From positions 1 to 23,813 of IMG/VR virus record IMGVR_UViG_3300034280_000394: a stretch of DNA of 23,813 bases. One strand, 5' to 3'. The stretch is from a virus. The notes below the pieces were generated by a model, which was not told the origin of the DNA, did not search any database, and worked only from the letters and a program-made list of their open reading frames with translations. A program made the translations under genes and the position numbers. Shown piece by piece: positions 19,303 to 23,813 of the stretch; the first letter of the stretch is position 1; each line of letters opens with the position of its first letter.

Positions 19303-19483
19303 TTTTTGCCCCGTTTATTCTGTTGATAAGTTCAAGTGTTTCAGATTCGCGCCTGTTTACCGCGCATTGACCATGCGTAGTGAATAGCTTGATGTAGTCC
19401 TCGGGTTCCCCGCCATACTTTTTGGCCCGCTCTTTTGCTGACGGCGCAAGAACAACTGGTTTATTGCAAATTTTGCATAGCAT
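19268..19483 (-). CDS. Small zinc-finger phage protein (CxxC...HxxC)
   Basis: 71 residues from ATG 19483, AGGAAAGG 8 bases before. MLCKICNKPVVLAPSAKERA, then KKYGGEPEDYIKLFTTHGQC, then NRRESETLELI. C3-x-x-C6 and H37-x-x-C40 form a probable zinc site. The P-S-A-x-E-R-A-x-[KR]-x-GG-x-P-x-DY-x-x-LF-x-x-H-x-x-C pattern is a frequent phage family of unknown role. The leader element B lies directly upstream. Confidence 0.78.
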   Translation of the reverse strand: MLCKICNKPVVLAPSAKERAKKYGGEPEDYIKLFTTHGQCAVNRRESETLELINRINGAKNEIQHNFFNHN

Positions 19484-19501
19484 TGTGTAAGCCTTTCCTG
19501 A

Positions 19502-19554
19502 TTTGCGTCTATTGAGCCTGTTGCGTGTAAACAACAGGCCTTATAGCTGCAACT
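19502..19554 (-). promoter_or_regulatory. Hairpin leader element B (before zinc-finger gene)
   Basis: TTGCGTCTATTGA then GCCTGTTG (19516-19523), loop CGTGTAAA, CAACAGGC (19532-19539) and the right arm CTTATAGCTGCAAC. Stem is a perfect 8 bp and the loop again carries the TGTAAA motif. AGGAAAGG of the gene at 19483 follows on the minus strand. The right arm overlaps the stop of the upstream gene. Confidence 0.65.
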
Positions 19555-19846
19555 AAAGCGTCACTACGTCATCAGAACATATTTCATCAGAGCCGAAATA
19601 TTGGACATGATTTTTCTGGCCAAACATTGCGCTCCTGCCCATGAGGCGAGTCAATGTGTTGAGCCTGTCCCTAGTTGTGACGGTTCCCCATCCTGCCATT
19701 GTCGCCGAGATTGTCCCGTCTTCATTGTGCCATGCAATCTTATTCCCATGTAGGAACATGGCCTTGCCATCCGTGTGAGTTCTCGCGGCCTTTGCTTCCC
19801 GCTTTGAAAGGAAGGCCTTTGCAATCTTAACGCTCTCTTTACGCAT
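19553..19846 (-). CDS. 97-residue conserved phage protein, unknown function
   Basis: MRKESVKIAKAFLSKREAKA, ARTHTDGKAMFLHGNKIAWH, NEDGTISATMAGWGTVTTRD, RLNTLTRLMG. The run T-x-T-D-G-x-x-x-x-LHGN-x-IA ... AGW-x-T-x-T-[TR]-x-RLN-x-L is a conserved phage family; the small beta domain may bind nucleic acid but no function is shown. TAGGAGAG ribosome site, with leader element C upstream. Confidence 0.78.
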   Translation of the reverse strand: MRKESVKIAKAFLSKREAKAARTHTDGKAMFLHGNKIAWHNEDGTISATMAGWGTVTTRDRLNTLTRLMGRSAMFGQKNHVQYFGSDEICSDDVVTL

Positions 19847-19863
19847 CTTTTCTCTCCTATAAG

Positions 19864-19910
19864 TTGCGTTTAATGAGCAAGCGCGCTTGGCGCTTGCCTG
19901 TTAATCGCAA
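19864..19910 (-). promoter_or_regulatory. Hairpin leader element C (before 97-residue gene)
   Basis: TTGCGTTTAATGA, GCAAGCG (19877-19883), 7-base loop, CGCTTGC (19891-19897), then CTGTTAATCGCAA. The outer arms TTGCG-x-TTAA and TTAA-x-CGCAA are inverted repeats of each other. TAGGAG of the gene at 19846 lies a few bases downstream on the minus strand. Confidence 0.65.
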
Positions 19911-20090
19911 TTATGAATTGTGGATTACGCGGATTCCCTTCATCACTTTGTTTGCGCTTGTTAGATCATTTTTAATGCGGGCGGAAATGTACTCTTTTGC
20001 GAATAGTTCATTTATTGCCAGTCCTTTGAACGATTCAATTTGCCATTGATCGTTCTTCTGTACGTGAGATTCGTGCATTGCCTTGATCAT
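19911..20090 (-). CDS. 59-residue protein, unknown function
   Basis: ATG 20090 to TAA 19911. MIKAMHESHVQKNDQWQIES, FKGLAINELFAKEYISARIK, NDLTSANKVMKGIRVIHNS. Amphipathic helices with a basic tail. It sits exactly between two leader elements (D before, C after) and has AAGGT 9 bases upstream, so it follows the same plan as its neighbours. No family recognised. Confidence 0.65.
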   Translation of the reverse strand: MIKAMHESHVQKNDQWQIESFKGLAINELFAKEYISARIKNDLTSANKVMKGIRVIHNS

Positions 20091-20109
20091 TTGTTTTACC
20101 TTTTTTAAG

Positions 20110-20158
20110 TTGCGTTAATCGAACAAGCCGCATGTAAACGGCTTGTTTGTTAGCGCAA
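20110..20158 (-). promoter_or_regulatory. Hairpin leader element D (before 59-residue gene)
   Basis: TTGCGTTAATCGA, ACAAGCCG (20123-20130), loop CATGTAAA, CGGCTTGT (20139-20146), TTGTTAGCGCAA. Perfect 8-bp stem; including the outer arms nearly 20 bases per side can pair. The loop holds TGTAAA as in element B and in the GC-box leader at 15741. Confidence 0.7.
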
Positions 20159-20404
20159 TCTTTTCCCATGCAATCAATCCGATATCGTCCTGAACCTTCG
20201 GTTGATGTCGGCCCGTCATTTGTGCCGCATATCAATTGCATTCCCGATAGACGGGCTTGGGGAACGAAAAGCGGACGGTGGGGCTTTTGCCTTACGGACG
20301 CCGATCTAATCGCCCGCTTTCGTTTGCCGCGTTGTTAGGGTGTCGCGATCACCGTGACCAAACATTGCCCGGCCTCGTTTGCCGTGTAAACAATTATTTT
20401 CAGT

Positions 20405-20495
20405 CCAATGATTTCAATGGCTTAGCAATGCGGGAATTCAGGAAAACAGGCGAAATTCACTGGAAAATAGCATGTGATTCCCCAATGATTTCAAT
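20405..20495 (-). repeat. 14-base direct repeat that interrupts a small reading frame
   Basis: CCAATGATTTCAAT occurs exactly at 20405-20418 and 20482-20495, 77 bases apart. On the minus strand the frame before it reads ANHWQVIEIIG and is then closed by a stop. After the second repeat the frame reads IEIIGLKIIVYTANEAGQC and on to TVIATP and stop. Removing one repeat unit with its 77 bases would join both into one open frame of about 44 residues. This looks like a small gene broken by a repeat-flanked insertion. Confidence 0.4.
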
Positions 20496-20554
20496 AACTT
20501 GCCAGTGATTCGCGGCGCTTTGGGCGTGAAGCAGTGTAAACGACACTCAATTCA

Positions 20555-20589
20555 ACGCATAGCTGGTATGCAATAAGCGCATAGCTATG
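20555..20589. promoter_or_regulatory. Tandem palindromes, candidate operators (copy 2)
   Basis: ACGCATAGCTGGTATGCAA (20555-20573) matches 7870-7888 at 18 of 19 positions. It is followed after 6 bases by the palindrome CATAGCTATG (20580-20589). The pair lies about 100 bases upstream of the terminase gene, where a late-operon operator would be expected. Confidence 0.55.
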
Positions 20590-20690
20590 GGATATGTGTG
20601 AGGAAATGTTACAATTGGACATAACCATAAGGGGAAGCAATTTTTGAGACCCCGGAAAGAGCCGCCCGGCGTTTGAGGGGATAAGAGCCC

Positions 20691-21215
20691 ATGAAGGACA
20701 CAGTAGACAGCACCAAGCCCAAGCTTGCCCTAGTTGCCAGTGGAGGGGAGAGCATAGGGAAGGGAAGGCGGAGCGGGAAATTGCCGAATGGCCTAACTGC
20801 GAAGCAAGAAAACTTTGCTCAGGCATTGGCTAGTGGCTTGAGTAATGCCGATAGCTATCGTGCCGCATATGACGCAACGTCAATGAAAGATAACACCATT
20901 CACACTGAAGCAAGCAAGCTTGCGTGTAACCCTGCAATCGCAAGTAGGGTTAGGGAAATATTGGATGGAAAAGCAATCAAGAATAGCATGTTTGCGGATC
21001 GACAAAGGGAAAAGCATTCCGACAAGGTATGGCGCACGCTATGGGCTATGGTTGACGCAGCGGAAACGCCTCCCGCCGTCAAGGCAAGCCTGCTATCCCT
21101 AGGTGCAAAAGCTGCCGGAATGCTTACAGACAAGGTTGAGATTGATCAAAAGATTACGGACTCAAAGAGCATAGAGGCAGAGATTCTTGAGCGATTACAA
21201 CGACTTAGCGCATAG
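20691..21215 (+). CDS. terS: Terminase small subunit
   Basis: 174 residues. After a polar start, KLPNGLTAKQENFAQALASG, LSNADSYRAAYDATSMKDNT and EASKLACNPAIASRVREIL match small terminase subunits: L-T-x-KQ-x-x-F-A, G-x-x-x-[AS]-D-[AS]-Y-R-x-AY and A-S-x-L-x-x-[NH]-P-x-[IV]-x-x-R. This helix-turn-helix domain binds the pac or cos site. A helical oligomerisation part and an acidic-basic tail for large-subunit contact follow. The large subunit is not in the window and must lie downstream. First gene of the late plus operon. Confidence 0.88.
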   Translation: MKDTVDSTKPKLALVASGGESIGKGRRSGKLPNGLTAKQENFAQALASGLSNADSYRAAYDATSMKDNTIHTEASKLACNPAIASRVREILDGKAIKNSMFADRQREKHSDKVWRTLWAMVDAAETPPAVKASLLSLGAKAAGMLTDKVEIDQKITDSKSIEAEILERLQRLSA

Positions 21216-21511
21216 TCGCCGTTAATTGGAAATAAGCGCGCTTTCACTGGCATAGGCAAAGCATGTAAACGCTGGCACAGAACGGGAACAAAAGGGGAAC
21301 AAAGGCAGAACACCCCTGCCGGGGGCGGGGAGCCCGTATGCGCGCTGAGCCTCGTCATGTGTATAACATAGTACTTCACCCAAACAATCCTCAATTTTTT
21401 CAAAACCCCAACCCCTATTCCTCATCCTAACCCCCTAATTTCATTCAGCATTTTCATTTAAAATAGGCCGGGGGGTATATTTCTAAAAAATAGCAAACCT
21501 ATGGGTGTAGA
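21216..21511 (+). other. Non-coding gap after terS with iterons and C-rich tract
   Basis: 296 bases without a gene. It contains GGGAACAAA at 21284 and 21295 with GAAC recurring every 11 bases (21286, 21297, 21308), a GC-rich inverted stretch at 21312-21330, a C-rich pyrimidine tract around 21404-21437 and a G-run at 21470. Position next to terS and the helical period of the iterons make a packaging (pac or cos) site worth considering. A TGTAAAC motif is at 21264. The nearby GC hairpin lacks a U-tract. Confidence 0.45.
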
Positions 21512-22015
21512 TTGAACCTCCCCAAGACTCGCGCAGAAGCCCTAGCGCAAGGCGCAAAACACTACTTCACGGGGAAGCCATGTAAACATGGGCATATTCG
21601 GGAAAGGTTTGCCTTATGTAGCCATTGCCTTTCTTGCAAAAACGAGCAGTCCAAGTCATTTCTTAAAACCCCGAAAGGCAGAGAATGGCATAGGATATTC
21701 CAAAGTCTTTGGGGCAAGACCCCAAATGGAAAAAGAGTCAACCGAAGCAATAGAATTAGAAGAAAGAAAAGGTGTGAGCTATCTACACCTTCATGGTGTG
21801 ACATGGAGGCACTTGTTGAGTTTGCTTCTCAGTGCCCCGAAGGACACCACGTTGACCACATCATCCCTCTGCGAGGTAAGAATGTCTGTGGTTTAAATAT
21901 CCCCGAAAATCTCCAATACCTCCCGGCACAAGAAAACCTCTCCAAGTCCAACAAGATCGATCCTCTTTCACTCGAAGCTGTTGTTTGCGTGCTGCCTGCA
22001 TATCGAAGCTATTGA
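21512..22015 (+). CDS. HNH endonuclease with N-terminal zinc motif, next to terS
   Basis: 167 residues with a TTG start (21512); no ATG is available in frame upstream. N-terminus: LPKTRAEALAQGAKHYFTGK, then PCKHGH and CSHCLSCK, a Cys/His zinc module frequent in phage HNH proteins. C-terminus: GHHVDHIIPLRGKNVCGLNI followed by PENLQYLPAQENLSKSN, a full HNH (DH, N, then N-x-x-K-x-x). Such proteins beside terminase either assist DNA cleavage in cos packaging or are homing nucleases; position fits the first, the free-standing style fits either. It contains a TGTAAAC, an AAACCCCG and a GTTTAAA motif. Confidence 0.88.
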   Translation: MNLPKTRAEALAQGAKHYFTGKPCKHGHIRERFALCSHCLSCKNEQSKSFLKTPKGREWHRIFQSLWGKTPNGKRVNRSNRIRRKKRCELSTPSWCDMEALVEFASQCPEGHHVDHIIPLRGKNVCGLNIPENLQYLPAQENLSKSNKIDPLSLEAVVCVLPAYRSY

Positions 22016-22092
22016 TTTTTGTTTTGGCAGTTTGTGATTTAAAATTATGTCATGCCTTGACAGCAACCAACAGAAGAAGAAAGACCCCATAA

Positions 22093-22839
22093 ATGGCCGA
22101 CTCTGAATTCGAACGATTTAAAAAGATGTTCCCTCGCGGGAAAAAGGACATGAATATTCAGGCCATTCCTGCGCCGATTCCCGGCCCCGGCGGTCTTCTT
22201 CGCTCTGCTGTGGGGCAGGCTGTCCAGTCTGGTGTCAGGCGCTTTTCGGATGTGAAGAAGGCCGACAAAACCACTAAGATGAAGGATCGCAAGGGTGTTG
22301 AGCGCCGTGATCCGATGGAGCCCCGTGTGGTTGATTCTGGCCGTTCTGAGGCCCTCCGGAAGACCCGTGAAGGCGGTGGTGGCCCGACCAAGATGAAGGA
22401 TCGCAAGGGGCTTGAGCGCAAGGAAAAGAAGCCCGCAGGCAGGTCTATTATCCCCTCTGTTCGTGGTGGTGGCCCCGCTAAACGTCAGGGTTCTTCGGCA
22501 CCCTCTATGGCGAGCACCGCTCAGTCCACCAAGGGCGCTGAGCTTTCTTCTATGTACATGCGGAACCCCACTCAGCGTGCCTATGATGCCTCGACATCCC
22601 CCAGAGGCGGTGGCCCGGAGAAGCGTCAGGGCTCTTCTGCCCCCTCTATGGCAAAGGCACCCATTCCGAAGGCAAAGCCTGCCAGCCTGAAAAAGAAGGC
22701 AGAGAAGCGTAAGCCTGAAAAGAAGTCCAAGACCCGCATCGCTTTTGAAAAGGAATTCGCTGCCGCTCGTAAGAAGGGCAAGAAGAAGTTCGCTTCGAAG
22801 CTGGGCAAGTATGGCACATACTCCACAAAGCTTAAGTAA
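22093..22839 (+). CDS. Disordered, repetitive basic phage protein
   Basis: 248 residues, very rich in Lys, Arg, Gly, Pro and Ser. Internal repeats: TKMKDRKG (61-68 and 99-106) followed by [VL]-E-R; RGGGP-x-KRQGSSAPSMA (124-140 and 171-187). The end, FEKEFAAARKKGKKKF then GKYGTYSTKLK, matches a C-terminal tag I know from many phage structural or internal proteins (F-x-x-A-x-x-G-x-x-x-F ... Y-x-T-x-L), which suggests a virion-associated or DNA-condensing protein. Followed by a strong terminator. Alternative: scaffold or packaging accessory. Confidence 0.75.
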   Translation: MADSEFERFKKMFPRGKKDMNIQAIPAPIPGPGGLLRSAVGQAVQSGVRRFSDVKKADKTTKMKDRKGVERRDPMEPRVVDSGRSEALRKTREGGGGPTKMKDRKGLERKEKKPAGRSIIPSVRGGGPAKRQGSSAPSMASTAQSTKGAELSSMYMRNPTQRAYDASTSPRGGGPEKRQGSSAPSMAKAPIPKAKPASLKKKAEKRKPEKKSKTRIAFEKEFAAARKKGKKKFASKLGKYGTYSTKLK

Positions 22840-22861
22840 GACAAGCAACAACCTTTAATTT

Positions 22862-22895
22862 AAAACCCCGCAGGTTATGCTTGCGGGGTTTTTTT
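22862..22895 (+). terminator. Strong intrinsic terminator
   Basis: AAAACCCCGCA (22862-22872) pairs perfectly with TGCGGGGTTTT (22882-22892) over 11 bp, and a seven-T run ends at 22895. It closes the transcript of the repetitive protein. Its stem arms carry the AAACCCCG motif in both orientations. Confidence 0.93.
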
Positions 22896-22953
22896 ATTTG
22901 ACACGAAGTTCTTTGGGTGTCAGAACGCAACATGTACCAGAAAGGATATTAAT

Positions 22954-23148
22954 TTGTTCACAAGACTTGAACCACCAATGCCAGTCAATACAGTAAGGGG
23001 AGACGGTTATGCTTTTGCAGTTATTGATTATAGCTTCGAATCGGATCTCATCTGGGTCGTGGCACTCGATGAAAGCCGGGAGATCTGGTGTATCCCAAAC
23101 GCTGAAGTGAGGATGCAGAAGAATTGGACAGCCGGGAGAAGGGATTGA
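22954..23148 (+). CDS. Small conserved phage protein (DLIWVV...EIW...PN type)
   Basis: 64 residues. TTG start chosen because AAGGAT lies 7 bases upstream; ATG 22978 is the alternative. MFTRLEPPMPVNTVRGDGYA, FAVIDYSFESDLIWVVALDE, EIWCIPNAEVRMQKNWTAGR. The W-V-V-x-L-D ... E-[IC]-W ... N-x-E-[VI]-R ... N-x-T-x-GR pattern is shared by a widespread phage protein of unknown role. It starts a new transcript after the terminator at 22862. Confidence 0.75.
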   Translation: MFTRLEPPMPVNTVRGDGYAFAVIDYSFESDLIWVVALDESREIWCIPNAEVRMQKNWTAGRRD

Positions 23149-23151
23149 CCC

Positions 23152-23361
23152 ATGATAAAGGTAGTGAAACAAACAGAGGAGGTTACATGTAACCGCTGTG
23201 GTTATCAGGATGTCTGGATTCCTGAAACCCCGGACTACATGAAGTGGGAATGGAGTGAGTTTACCCAAGGTAATGAAGACAGCGGGTATAAGAAGATTGT
23301 CATGGACATATGCCCGAAATGCACGAGAGAGGTGAAGAGTTGGATAAGGAATGGACGATGA
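23152..23361 (+). CDS. Small zinc-ribbon protein
   Basis: 69 residues. VTCNRCGYQDVW (C13, C16) and MDICPKCTREV (C54, C57) form a four-Cys zinc ribbon around a Trp-rich loop. It is 3 bases from the previous gene and its stop overlaps the transglycosylase ATG (ATGA). Function unknown; typical small phage zinc-binding protein. Confidence 0.78.
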   Translation: MIKVVKQTEEVTCNRCGYQDVWIPETPDYMKWEWSEFTQGNEDSGYKKIVMDICPKCTREVKSWIRNGR

Positions 23362-23783
23362 AGAAGTATATCGCTGCGCTGGCCTTCGGGGTCGTGATTT
23401 TTTCAACCCCGGCACTCGCTGGTAATGTGCGGGACATGGTTGCCGCAGAGGCCCGTAGACAGGGTGTGCCTGTGGGTTTGGCGGTTGCAATCGCGAAGGC
23501 TGAAAGTAATTTCAAGTGCAGTGCCGTGGGAAGAGCGGGGGAACGTGGTGTGATGCAAATTAAACCCCGCACCGCCCGTGGATTGGGATATAAGGGTTCA
23601 GCCTCTGGTTTAAACAATTGTGCTGTTGGCATCCTTTACGGTATGCTTTACCTCAAGCAGGCCTATAGGAAGGCTGGCGGCAACATTTACCGCGCTGCCC
23701 TCCTGTATAATGCGGGGATTCATTCAAAGAGAAAGAGCAGTGCCTATGCCAAAAAAATCTCGGGAACAGTTGGACAAAAGTGA
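23358..23783 (+). CDS. Exported SLT-type lytic transglycosylase
   Basis: 141 residues from ATG 23358, chosen because it begins the signal peptide and overlaps the upstream stop; an in-frame ATG 48 bases earlier would put a polar lead before it. MKKYIAALAFGVVIFSTPAL-A is a Sec signal with cleavage after ALA. The mature SLT domain has LAVAIAKAESNF (catalytic E49), GERGVMQIKPRTARGLG and ALLYNAG, the conserved blocks of Slt/goose lysozyme-like enzymes. It cleaves peptidoglycan, either for DNA entry or as an endolysin. Its last 38 bases overlap the next gene. Confidence 0.93.
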   Translation: MKKYIAALAFGVVIFSTPALAGNVRDMVAAEARRQGVPVGLAVAIAKAESNFKCSAVGRAGERGVMQIKPRTARGLGYKGSASGLNNCAVGILYGMLYLKQAYRKAGGNIYRAALLYNAGIHSKRKSSAYAKKISGTVGQK

Positions 23784-23813
23784 TGTGCTGCGACAGCTTG
23801 ACGCAGATAATGT
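23746..23813 (+). CDS. Start of a further phage gene (partial)
   Basis: Frame opens at ATG 23746 with MPKKSREQLDKSDVL and runs off the window end without a stop (22 residues seen). It starts inside the last codons of the transglycosylase in another frame, as is usual for coupled phage genes. Not recognisable from this short stretch; a portal, large terminase or similar late gene is expected downstream. Confidence 0.55.
   Translation, partial: MPKKSREQLDKSDVLRQLDADN

Larger units (their letters stand above)
20159..20690. other. Control region between the minus accessory and plus late operons
   Basis: About 530 bases with no convincing gene. It holds a 14-base direct repeat (20405 and 20482), tandem palindromes (20555-20589), a small GTGTAAACGACAC hairpin (20534-20546), three TGTAAAC motifs and, at 20644-20670, a sequence resembling the AAACCCCG terminator repeat. 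The promoters for both flanking operons are expected here, but no confident -35/-10 pair is visible; TTGGAC at 20615 is the best plus-strand candidate. A 68-residue minus frame (20035-20241) and a 56-residue plus frame (20168-20338) are open but lack ribosome sites. Confidence 0.5.

Noticed and set aside
20035-20241. 68-residue minus frame, MQLICGTNDGPTSTEGSGRY...
   Set aside because: Its second half overlaps leader D and the 59-residue gene, and no ribosome site precedes it. The Cys-containing first part looks protein-like, so a truncated relic is possible.
20168-20338. 56-residue plus frame in the control region
   Set aside because: No ribosome site, opposite to the local transcription, and no recognisable motif.
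22899-22930. Promoter with TTGACA at 22899
   Set aside because: The -35 is perfect but no acceptable -10 occurs 16-18 bases later. The TGACAC/GTGTCA inverted repeat could be an operator but is short.
173-23417. GAGTGCCGT as a Haemophilus-type DNA uptake sequence
   Set aside because: The Haemophilus 9-mer is AAGTGCGGT; two positions differ, and nothing else points to a Pasteurellaceae host.

Overview
The window is a stretch of a tailed, temperate phage or prophage whose host is probably an alphaproteobacterium. The evidence is a tyrosine integrase, a full recombination and replication set (ERF annealing protein, RecB/Cas4-like nuclease, RusA resolvase, primase-helicase), a small terminase subunit, a lytic transglycosylase, short genes packed with ATGA or TGATG overlaps, several free-standing HNH or GIY-YIG nucleases, and a GcrA-like regulator (GcrA is an alphaproteobacterial family). 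No tRNA, rRNA or CRISPR array is visible.

Layout. (1) 1-154: the tail of a coiled-coil protein reading in from the left, overlapping the integrase tail to tail. (2) 132-7494, minus strand: an early or lysogeny-recombination block. In transcription order it holds a RecB/Cas4-like nuclease, ERF, an SSB-like protein, small proteins, a small exported protein, a SAM methyltransferase, a PD-(D/E)XK nuclease, a GIY-YIG nuclease, an HNH protein, an HD (p)ppGpp-hydrolase-like protein, a GcrA-like DNA-binding protein and the integrase. (3) 7509-12936, plus strand: RusA, a conserved phage protein, a 380-base structured non-coding segment leading into an HNH gene, a T7 gp4/Twinkle-type primase-helicase and a chain of small genes, closed by a strong terminator at 13019-13045. 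(4) 13043-20090, minus strand: many small accessory genes, including three under 60 residues, then an SprT-like zincin, a MoxR/CbbQ AAA+ ATPase and its DUF7192-like partner. (5) 20159-20690: a control region between the minus and plus operons. (6) 20691-23813, plus strand: small terminase subunit, HNH endonuclease, a repetitive basic protein, small proteins, an exported lytic transglycosylase and the start of another gene.

How it fits together. Region 2 plus RusA supplies integration and recombination. Region 3 supplies replication. Regions 5-6 begin the packaging, virion and lysis genes. The most distinctive features are not genes. Three short motifs, GAGTGCCGT, T[G/T]TAAAC and AAACCCCG, are scattered over both strands, inside and between genes, far more often than base composition would give. 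A family of hairpin leaders precedes the small genes at 18.3-20.2 kb. A second leader family occurs twice at 14.86 and 15.72 kb. A 19-base near-identical palindrome sits both after rusA and in the control region. The 8222-8603 segment looks like a compact, undescribed structured RNA. These may form one or more dispersed regulatory systems comparable in principle to mycobacteriophage stoperators or start-associated sequences.
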